Below are positions 52,160-58,567 of a DNA stretch of 58,567 bases, piece after piece. The notes beneath the pieces are model-generated. The model saw only the letters and a program-made list of their open reading frames with translations. It did not search any database and was not told the DNA's origin. The DNA is taken from NCBI GenBank assembly GCA_964473105.1, contig CAYYNQ010000094.1, positions 1-58,567 on the forward strand. The letters are read 5' to 3'. Within the stretch, counting starts at the first letter, position 1; each line of letters begins with the position of its first letter. The position numbers and the translations under genes were made by a program. The DNA is from CAYYNQ01 sp964473105 (GTDB taxonomy: Bacteria; Sumerlaeota; Sumerlaeia; MVZB01).

Positions 52160-52822
52160 CTAAAGGGACTCATCGGGACCGTCTTGTGACTGGAATAGTT
52201 CATCCAGTTCCCGGATCCGGTCGCGAAGTTTGGCAGCTTCAAGAAAATCTTCTTTCCGGATCGATATTTCCAGAGAACGTTCAAGGCGTTCTTTTTTGTT
52301 CCGGTAGTCTTTATCAGTCAATTCGACCGCTTCGGCCGGAAGGGTTGATGCTTCCACCATTTCCGTCCCCGAGAGCTGCATCAGGGACTCAACGAACGGT
52401 TCACCGGCCTGAGCGACCGATTCATCCACGAGAGACGGCTGTGACCCGCCCCCCGGATTCCGTCCGCAGTGCCGCACCTCGCCGTGAAAACGCCTAAGGT
52501 CGACCGCAAGATAATCCCGGAACGATTCATAACAAATGCTACACCCCAGAATCAGGTTCTGGCGGTAGGTCTCATAGGTGAGACCGCACTGGTCACAAAT
52601 CAGGCTGACAGTGGGTTCGCTCTCACGGACCTTGGACCCGACCTCCTGTTTCAGGATGCTTTGAAGTATATCGCTCAACTGGGTGGCTGGTTTCTGATAT
52701 TTGCTCTCCTCGGACGCGTGTGCATCGCACAGGTAGATGTCCTCGAAGTCGCCGTTTTCCCTGCGCGTAATCTTGGTCGTTGCGGGCTGGCTGCATTTCG
52801 TGCACTTCTTGTTACTGAACAT
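52160..52822 (-). CDS. McsA-like zinc-finger protein with UVR motif
   Basis: About 220 aa. Cys pairs CTKC, LCDAH (Cys/His), CDQC and CSIC indicate two zinc-binding modules, and HGEVRHCGRNPG follows as in McsA. The C-terminal UVR-type helix ISIRKEDFLEAAKLRDRIRE would bind a partner. In Firmicutes McsA activates the arginine kinase McsB and works with CtsR and ClpC, but none of those genes is nearby, and many bacteria carry McsA-like proteins without McsB. The ATG at 52822 is preferred to 52888 because family members start close to the first Cys pair. It sits between TrkA and the M20 gene. Confidence 0.85.
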   Translation of the reverse strand: MFSNKKCTKCSQPATTKITRRENGDFEDIYLCDAHASEESKYQKPATQLSDILQSILKQEVGSKVRESEPTVSLICDQCGLTYETYRQNLILGCSICYESFRDYLAVDLRRFHGEVRHCGRNPGGGSQPSLVDESVAQAGEPFVESLMQLSGTEMVEASTLPAEAVELTDKDYRNKKERLERSLEISIRKEDFLEAAKLRDRIRELDELFQSQDGPDESL

Positions 52823-52925
52823 AACCGTAACCCATTCTGTTTTCCCTCCGTGATTTCTGATGCCAGACTCCCCCAAGTCAAGGTTCATGATACATCAATG
52901 ATCCGGATCTCGATATTCAAAAGTT

Positions 52926-54266
52926 TCAGTCGAACATCTCCTCGACCTTCTTTTCAGTCCCCGCAAGGACAACCATGATCACCGAGTCCCCCGCCTTGAT
53001 ACGATCGTCTCCACGGGGAATCCGGACTGACTGTCCCCGGTTGATCATGCCCACAAGACAGCCGTCGGGAAACTTGATCTGGGACAGGGGTGTGTCAACC
53101 ACACGCGACCCGTCGGATGCCATAAACTCGATAATTTCGGCCTTGCCCTCCTCAACAAGCGAGAGATTATTTATCAGGCCACTTTTGATCACCTTCATGA
53201 TACGCGCAATCGTGATCTCCCTTGGGCTGAGTGCCAAGTCAATGTCCGTATTCTCGTGCAGCATTTCCGCATAATCCGAACGCTTGATGATCGCGATGCA
53301 TTTTTGCGCGCCCAGTCTCTTGGCCAAAAGCGATGCCATGATGTTTGACTCATCGTGATGCATCGCCGCAATAAAAAGGTCGGACTGTCCTACCCGTTCA
53401 TCAATGAGAAACCCGCGGTTCGTCGCGTCTCCATGCAGGATGCTTGCCTGGTCGATGAACTCACCCAACACCCTGCAGCGGTCCGCATCCACCTCCAGCA
53501 TTTTCAGGGAGTCGACCTTGTGCTGGAGTGCCGTTGTGATGAAACGGCCCGTGACGCCGCCGCCCGCAATCACAGCCCTGTTTAAGTCCACACTACCACC
53601 GGGCTGATTAATCTCACGGATTCTTAGGAGGGCCTCGGTCTCACCCAAAAGCGTCAGCTTGTCCCGTGCCATGATCACAAACGGGCCACGTGGGATCATG
53701 GGCACGCCATCACGCACAACAAGCACCATCAGGACGGGACCCGGAAGATCAATATCCATGACCCTGCGCCCGCAGAATGCATGCTGCCGGGGCACCTCGA
53801 AGTGCACGAGTTGCGCCAGCCCCTGCGCATATGATTCCAGTTCTGGCATCGTCGGATTGTCTATAAACTTGATGATCTGGTCTGCCGTCAGCAGCTCCGG
53901 GCTAATCAGCATATCGATCCCCAGTGCCTTGCGGTGCGACTCGTGAAGCGGGCTGAGATAATGTCTTGACCTTACCCGCGCGATGGTCTTCTCGGCGCCC
54001 ATGCGCTTGGCCATCGAGCCGGCAAGCAGGTTGGCCTCCTGATTGCTCGTCAGGGACATTACGAGGCCGGCTTTCCGGACCTCGGCTGCCCTCAGGACAA
54101 CCGGATCACACCCGTGCCCAACAACCGTGTGCACGTCCGAAATCATGCTTATCTTCTCAAGCGGCTCCCGGTCACGATTGATCAAAGTGACATCAAAACC
54201 GGACTTGACCAGGAACTCGGTAATGCCACTCCCGATTGTTCCAGCACCGATTAGCACAACATACAT
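52926..54266 (-). CDS. trkA: Trk potassium uptake regulator TrkA
   Basis: About 446 aa with two RCK units. GAGTIGSGITEFLV opens the first NAD-binding Rossmann domain and VIAGGGVTGRFITTAL the second; each is followed by an RCK-C domain, the last ending with GDDRIKAGDSVIMVVLAG. TrkA gates TrkH/KtrB potassium channels in response to NAD(H), ATP or c-di-AMP. The channel gene is not in the window. The ATG at 54266 is chosen because GGGAGG lies 12 bases upstream; the longer frame from 54317 adds unrelated residues. It lies 28 bp downstream of the sigma-54 response regulator gene and may be co-transcribed. Confidence 0.93.
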   Translation of the reverse strand: MYVVLIGAGTIGSGITEFLVKSGFDVTLINRDREPLEKISMISDVHTVVGHGCDPVVLRAAEVRKAGLVMSLTSNQEANLLAGSMAKRMGAEKTIARVRSRHYLSPLHESHRKALGIDMLISPELLTADQIIKFIDNPTMPELESYAQGLAQLVHFEVPRQHAFCGRRVMDIDLPGPVLMVLVVRDGVPMIPRGPFVIMARDKLTLLGETEALLRIREINQPGGSVDLNRAVIAGGGVTGRFITTALQHKVDSLKMLEVDADRCRVLGEFIDQASILHGDATNRGFLIDERVGQSDLFIAAMHHDESNIMASLLAKRLGAQKCIAIIKRSDYAEMLHENTDIDLALSPREITIARIMKVIKSGLINNLSLVEEGKAEIIEFMASDGSRVVDTPLSQIKFPDGCLVGMINRGQSVRIPRGDDRIKAGDSVIMVVLAGTEKKVEEMFD

Positions 54267-54294
54267 GATCCGCCGTTGCCTCCCTTCATGAGCA

Positions 54295-55698
54295 TCACGA
54301 CTCAGGCCCCTTACCACCCCGACAATCGCCCAGTCCGTATTTTTCCATACGGTATCGAAGCGTTGCCCGCGACAGACCGAGCATCCGTGCCGCAGACGCC
54401 TTCTTGAAATGGCACCTCCGCAATACCTGATCGATCAACGAACGCTCATGATCTTCCAGCGAAAATCCCGAGTCCGGAACTTGATATTCATCACTCCGCG
54501 CGGGGGTGTTGACCGGCTGCATCACGGATCCACTTGGCTTGCGCAGCAAGTCAGGATTCAGGGTGTTATCCTGTAACAGGATCACCGCCCGTTCAATGGT
54601 ATTCTGGAGTTCACGAACATTACCCGTCCAGGGGGCGGAAATCAGCCTCTCGACCGTTGCCTCGGGAATTTCCGGAATACGTTTTCCCATCTGGACACAA
54701 AACTTCCCCACAAAATGGTCGACAAGCGGAATGATATCCTCGGGACGTTCCCTCAAGGGTGGAAGCAGGACCGGAAAAACATTCAGCCTGAAATAAAGAT
54801 CCTCACGAAAGGCACCCTTTGAGACCTCGGCCCCCAGATCCTTGTTGGTGGCAGCAATGAACCGGAGATTGACCTTCATCAAACCCGTGCCGCCTACCCG
54901 CTGGATCTCCTTGTTTTCAATGGCACGCAGGACCTTGGCCTGGACATTGGATGATAGATCGCCGATCTCATCAAGGAACAGGGTGCCGTTATCTGCCATT
55001 TCAAATTTTCCCGGCTTGGTCTCGGTCGCGCCGGTAAACGCACCCTTCTCATGGCCAAATAGTTCACTTTCCAGCAGATTGTCCGGAATCGCCGCGCAAT
55101 TGACCGCGACAAAAGGACCCGAGGCACGCGGTCCCGCCATGTGTATCCCACGTGTAATCAGCTCCTTTCCCGTTCCGCTCTCGCCATATACGATGACAGT
55201 CGCATTGCTTGCCGCAACCTGACGCGCAAGATCAATTGCATCGTTCATGGCAGCCGATTTCGTGATAATGTTGTCCAGTCCCCACTGGCTCTCCACCTCC
55301 CGTCGCAACTGGACATTCTCCGCGAGTATCCGCTGTATCTTCAACCCCCGTTCAATGGCCAGCTTCAGCTTTTCCTCCTCAAACGGCTTGGTGATGTAAT
55401 CAATGGCACCAGCCTGCATCGCCTCGACCGCCGACTCGATTGTACCGAATGCCGTGATCACAATAACGGGGAGATCCGGATGCTGCTCCTGGATCTCACG
55501 CACCAGTGTCATGCCGTCTACCTTGGGCATTTTCAAGTCGGTGATTACCAGATTGAAGTTCTCCTGCTGGAGTTTCTCCCGCGCCTCTTCGCCGTTGCTG
55601 ACCAAAGTAATCCTGTAACCCACGTTGCCAAGCAACATGCCAATGAGCCGGCGCAGCCGTTCCTCATCCTCAGCAATCAGGATCCTCGGTGATTCCAT
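54295..55698 (-). CDS. NtrC-family sigma-54-dependent response regulator
   Basis: 467 aa. Receiver domain (residues 1-115) with phospho-acceptor Asp54 in VITDLKMP; AAA+ domain (about 140-375) with GESGTGKE (Walker A), KGAFTGATE (sigma-54 contact loop), DEIGDL (Walker B) and the LPPLRERPEDI arginine region; C-terminal Fis-type helix-turn-helix (KASAARMLGLSRATLRYRM). Once phosphorylated it should activate promoters read by sigma-54 RNA polymerase. No histidine kinase gene is adjacent, so its signal is unknown. GGAG seven bases before the ATG is a good ribosome site. Confidence 0.95.
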   Translation of the reverse strand: MESPRILIAEDEERLRRLIGMLLGNVGYRITLVSNGEEAREKLQQENFNLVITDLKMPKVDGMTLVREIQEQHPDLPVIVITAFGTIESAVEAMQAGAIDYITKPFEEEKLKLAIERGLKIQRILAENVQLRREVESQWGLDNIITKSAAMNDAIDLARQVAASNATVIVYGESGTGKELITRGIHMAGPRASGPFVAVNCAAIPDNLLESELFGHEKGAFTGATETKPGKFEMADNGTLFLDEIGDLSSNVQAKVLRAIENKEIQRVGGTGLMKVNLRFIAATNKDLGAEVSKGAFREDLYFRLNVFPVLLPPLRERPEDIIPLVDHFVGKFCVQMGKRIPEIPEATVERLISAPWTGNVRELQNTIERAVILLQDNTLNPDLLRKPSGSVMQPVNTPARSDEYQVPDSGFSLEDHERSLIDQVLRRCHFKKASAARMLGLSRATLRYRMEKYGLGDCRGGKGPES

Positions 55699-55896
55699 TA
55701 ACTACTCCTTGGCTCCCTCGGCGTGTCCACTCATACCGACCGGGAGATTTCCTGGGGAAATCGGGCGTTGTTTTCTGAAGATGGCACGTTCATCCTTCTC
55801 ATTATGACCCGTTCGCCGGACATTTTGAATGCCTCTTTTCACAACTGCGGGATCACCACAATGAGGAGGACGGACCCATCCCCCGCTAGACACGGT

Positions 55897-56739
55897 TCAG
55901 GGCCTCGTCTTCCAGCGCCGATGCCACCAGAAATATTGATCGGGTGCATCCATGATCGCCTGCTCAGCCATCCGGTTGTACTGGGACATGATCCGAATCT
56001 CCTCATCCTTGCGATCAGCCCCTGAATCAGCATGGATCGGGGGCAGAATCTTGAACCTGAACTGTTCAGTGCCGATTCGGATATTGTAGCCGAATACAAT
56101 CGGAACCCCCTGACGAATGGCAAGGGATGCGAGGCCGGTTACCGTCGAGGCGGGCTTGCCGAAAAACGGGAGAAAAAGACCACCCGATCGGGCATCCTGG
56201 TCCCCCATAATGCAGACAGCTCCGCCATTCCTGATGAATTCAATCAGCGGACGTGGGTGCTTTTCACGAGTTGAAAAACACCGCGCTCCAAACCGTTGAC
56301 GAATCCTCCGAATTTCGCGATCCACAAGGGGATTGTGAATCGGCTTGTAAACCACACCCACATCCCTGTAACGAAGCGAGGTGTATGCGATCACCCATTC
56401 CCAGTTTCCGTGATGTGCGGATGCGATCAACATACCCGTGCGCTGTCGTTCGCAATTGTCCAAGTGCTCAAGACCCTCGATGGGTTGCTCAACGACCCGG
56501 CTGATTTCTTCGGGAGTCGCACGACGCAACCAAGCCAGCTCAAAGAGATGAATCACGGCACGAATGTAGATTTCCCGCAGACTGCGCCGCTGCTCGGTAT
56601 TCTGCGCAGACCCAAAGGCGGTCGTGAGATTTTCCCGTAAAATACTGCGCCGGATCGGAACGAGATAATAAAGGAACGACGCAGGCATTATCGCCATCCG
56701 GCGGTGCCATCTCAATGGAATCCAGCCGAGCAGCCTCAA
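55897..56739 (-). CDS. Lipid A biosynthesis acyltransferase (LpxL/HtrB-like)
   Basis: 280 aa inner-membrane acyltransferase. SAHHGNWEWV (about residues 107-116) is the catalytic HX4E motif; GDQDARSGGLFLPFFG is the second conserved segment. It should add a secondary acyl chain to lipid A (Kdo2-lipid IVA), which implies an LPS-containing outer membrane. No ATG fits the N-terminus; a TTG at 56739 is the nearest start, so the true start is uncertain. It precedes the response regulator gene by 198 bp on the same strand. Confidence 0.88.
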   Translation of the reverse strand: MRLLGWIPLRWHRRMAIMPASFLYYLVPIRRSILRENLTTAFGSAQNTEQRRSLREIYIRAVIHLFELAWLRRATPEEISRVVEQPIEGLEHLDNCERQRTGMLIASAHHGNWEWVIAYTSLRYRDVGVVYKPIHNPLVDREIRRIRQRFGARCFSTREKHPRPLIEFIRNGGAVCIMGDQDARSGGLFLPFFGKPASTVTGLASLAIRQGVPIVFGYNIRIGTEQFRFKILPPIHADSGADRKDEEIRIMSQYNRMAEQAIMDAPDQYFWWHRRWKTRP

Positions 56740-57212
56740 AATCAGGACAAGGCATGAATGCTCGAAAATACAACTGATTTTTTTGAACTTATCTGACTTG
56801 ATGGGTCTGCTGGAACCTAGATGCTTGAATGAAGGGCCGGTGCAGCATCCTTGAAGTATGCCCCGACGATATCTCCCCTACGGCCCCATAATACAGATGA
56901 TCGTTGTCCACCCTCAACACCTGAATCGGGTGGGTTGCCCAATCATGGGCCCCGGCATGGGAATTAAAGTATTATATATGACTGTATTAATTATATTTAT
57001 ATTCATTGCATGGCCCTCATATCCAAGGCCCTGCAACACCCTCCAAGACAGGGTGCGACATGTATATCCGGCGTGATATATCAATATTTCAGGTTTTTCC
57101 CGCATGGAACCCAAAAGCTTATAGCCGACCTGTTCGTTGTGGGGCAACAACACGACAGGGCCGGGCTGGAATGAACGTCCCCCCGGTCAGTTTAACGGTG
57201 ACCGGGTCTGCA
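56740..57212. other. Intergenic region upstream of the lipid A acyltransferase
   Basis: 473 bp between the STAS-TPR gene and the acyltransferase gene. It holds a very AT-rich tract at about 56960-57005, a GATATATC palindrome near 57075, and a perfect CACCCT/AGGGTG hairpin near 57039-57057. The AT-rich tract may be a promoter. No gene is evident. Confidence 0.35.
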
Positions 57213-57991
57213 TCATTCCACCTTCATCAGTTTGGACAGTGAATCCAGATGTTTCTGGGCACGCTGGATATGTTTTGCATCACCCTGAGTGTTGCTGACA
57301 TCCAGGACACGATTCCAGACAACGACAGACCGGCCGTACCATGAAGGTTTTTTCTCATAAACAACGCCCAGATTGTTCAGTGCAGACAAGTTTGAATCAT
57401 CGATTTCCAGCGCACGTTCATAACATACCACGGCCTGCTCATAATCACCCTTCTTGATACACTCGACGGCATCGATGCACAGTTGCCTGACAATCTGCTG
57501 CTGTTCGGTCGGATTCTCGAAAGGACCCGTTGAGAACCGAGTCAGGTTGCTCCGTGTCGATAACGAGGAGTGGACGGAATCGACCTTGGCCTGGCCGTAG
57601 CCGGTCTCCGAACTGTCACTCCACAGCAAAAACTGATCCTTCCGGAGACTTGCGCAGATCACATCGGCCTCGGCCCCCTTGAGCATCTCGAGGATCGTAT
57701 CTAGCTTGGAAATGCGGAAGATATCCTCAACCCGAGGCGGGGGGGGAAGAAATATCAGGCGTGTCCGGTTCTTGCTGGCGGCCATCTTGAAACCGACAAG
57801 TAACCCAAGGCCAGCACTGTCGAGAAATTCCAGATCTCCCAGCAACAATACATCAGGTCGATCTGGGGGTTGAACAGGTTGTTGAACCGTGACTTGATAT
57901 CGGGACAGTATTTCAAAACAAGCCGGCCACGCAGAATTAACAGCAACTCCCGGCCCTTATGAAAGGCATCAGTTTCGAATTCGCGCGGCAT
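57213..57991 (-). pseudogene. STAS-TPR protein, frameshifted at a homopolymer run
   Basis: The reading frame is broken. From the ATG at 57991, about 42 residues (KGRELLLILRGRLVLKYCPD) form the start of a STAS (anti-sigma factor antagonist) domain. The core, LLLGDLEFLDSAGLGLL with the phosphorylatable Ser, lies in a different frame. Adding one base to the G5 run at 57865-57869 (C5 on the coding strand) would join them smoothly through NPPDRPDVLLLGDLEF, giving about 259 aa. The C-terminal half is a TPR region (ALEIDDSNLSALNNLGVVYE). STAS proteins act in partner-switching control of sigma factors. A single-base sequencing or assembly error is likely; a true mutation or phase switch is possible. 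It lies 56 bp downstream of the PilO-like gene. Confidence 0.8.
57865..57869. other. Homopolymer at the frameshift in the STAS-TPR gene
   Basis: Five G on the plus strand (five C in the coding strand). One more base here restores a continuous STAS domain, so this is the most economical site for the frame break. Confidence 0.6.
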
Positions 57992-58047
57992 GGATCACAT
58001 ACATTCTGGCTTGATGGACATCTCCGGCATTCGGGGTGGTCATCCAA

Positions 58048-58567
58048 TCAGGGATTCTCCGCCGAGGCGACGGGCCTGTCGCCAGACGGGCTGTTGCTTT
58101 CCAGTTCTTTCAGGATCTGGCTGATTTCTTCCAGGGTCCCAAACAGCTTGGGGACGAAGATGAAGGTCACGGTCGCCTCGATATCGGTTACATTCGGTTT
58201 CTTGCCCCTGGACAAGGACCGCAGATGCAAACGGTGCAACTCAACCATCGGCTTGGATCTCAGGACTTCATAAATGAAACGGATGACATCCAGATAACCG
58301 TCCCGAACCGTCATCTTGATCGGAATGGCAAACCCGATATCGTTATCGCCGACTTGGTAACGCTCCGCCCCCTCCTCGGATCCGGCCTTGCCACCCGCCG
58401 CAGCCTGACCCTGGGTTGCACCCGGCATCATCATCCCCGGCATCATCATCCCCGGCATCATGTTCGCTGAAGCGCCAGTGCCTAGCTGCAACCCTGAACC
58501 ACCCGGCATCCCCGGCATCCACAGCATCCCCGGCAACATGTAAGGGGAAAAAACAGCTCCCCACAGG
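58048..58567 (-). CDS. PilO-like type IV pilus assembly protein (3' part, runs off right edge)
   Basis: The frame is open from the right window edge through an ATG at 58539 to a stop at 58048, so the gene starts outside. The C-terminal domain (about 100 residues: DIGFAIPIKMTVRDGYLDVI, KPMVELHRLHLRSL, VTDIEATVTFIFVPKLFG) has the layout of PilO/GspM-type ferredoxin-like domains that link the pilus inner-membrane platform to secretin. A Met/Pro/Gly-rich segment with repeated MMPGM units precedes it. It is the first of the visible run followed by the STAS-TPR gene. PilO is the best guess from fold only; pilM, pilN and pilQ would be expected beyond the window. Confidence 0.6.
   Translation of the reverse strand, partial: LWGAVFSPYMLPGMLWMPGMPGGSGLQLGTGASANMMPGMMMPGMMMPGATQGQAAAGGKAGSEEGAERYQVGDNDIGFAIPIKMTVRDGYLDVIRFIYEVLRSKPMVELHRLHLRSLSRGKKPNVTDIEATVTFIFVPKLFGTLEEISQILKELESNSPSGDRPVASAENP
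58426..58460 (-). repeat. 15-bp tandem repeat encoding MMPGM units
   Basis: The unit ATCATCATCCCCGGC occurs twice in tandem with a partial third copy, and related GGCATCCCCGGCATC units follow further right (about 58507-58534). On the coding strand they give the Met/Pro/Gly-rich stretch of the PilO-like protein. Confidence 0.7.

Noticed and set aside
58426..58460. Short regular repeats considered as a CRISPR remnant
   Set aside because: The repeats are in frame, directly adjacent without spacers, and encode a Met/Pro/Gly-rich protein segment.

Overview
The window reads as chromosomal DNA of an uncultured Gram-negative bacterium of moderately high GC (roughly 55% by eye). The outer membrane is inferred from an LpxL-type lipid A acyltransferase and a Wza-type polysaccharide export protein. 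The DNRLRE and dockerin-like modules, the large secreted multihaem cytochrome, the DCC/lipase-maturation-factor fusion and the orphan McsA-like protein suggest a little-cultured lineage (Sumerlaeota, Hydrogenedentota or PVC-like), but the sequence alone does not settle the phylum. I saw no rRNA, tRNA, CRISPR array, phage module or intact insertion sequence.

Layout. 1-965: 5' part of a TPR-radical SAM gene (minus strand). 1247-3211: htpG. 3353-5627: minus-strand pair of a Rieske ferredoxin and a DCC-lipase maturation factor fusion. 6001-7302: a lone GT4 glycosyltransferase. 7403-15221: a six-gene minus-strand exopolysaccharide operon (export protein, Wzz-like protein, Gfo/Idh dehydrogenase, GT2, GT4, large membrane-anchored TPR protein) with a recognisable promoter. 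16098-19796: a 1232-residue secreted c-type multihaem cytochrome with adhesion-type modules. 20314-26251: metabolic genes (M24 peptidase, SDR, 2-hydroxyacid dehydrogenase, GalE, TIM-barrel isomerase). 26650-27801: another GT4. 27816-31565: leuCD and a divergent trans-sulfuration enzyme. 31696-33973: translationally coupled TVP38 membrane protein and disulfide reductase. 34101-39630: rsmE, a secreted cohesin-like protein and a membrane-fused spermidine-synthase-like protein. 39844-43165: phoH-pgpH without ybeY.

From 43342 to 58567 every gene is on the minus strand: HAD phosphatase, purine nucleoside phosphorylase, a tightly packed glycan cluster (flippase-like protein, alpha/alpha-toroid protein, GT2, WecB-like protein, M20 hydrolase), McsA-like protein, TrkA, an NtrC-type regulator, lipid A acyltransferase, a frameshifted STAS-TPR gene, and a PilO-like gene running off the right edge.

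Themes are cell-envelope glycan synthesis (two loci plus two isolated glycosyltransferases), extracellular electron transfer or surface display (cytochrome, cohesin-like protein), and second-messenger or stress functions (PgpH, TrkA, HtpG). Non-ATG starts are common. Several convergent gene junctions carry hairpins without U-tracts. The observations most worth following up are the modular cytochrome with a CX11CH motif, the possible dockerin/cohesin pairing, the 37-bp inverted repeat at 21866-21902, the homopolymer-associated frameshift in the STAS gene, and the WecB-like protein that appears to lack a catalytic Asp.
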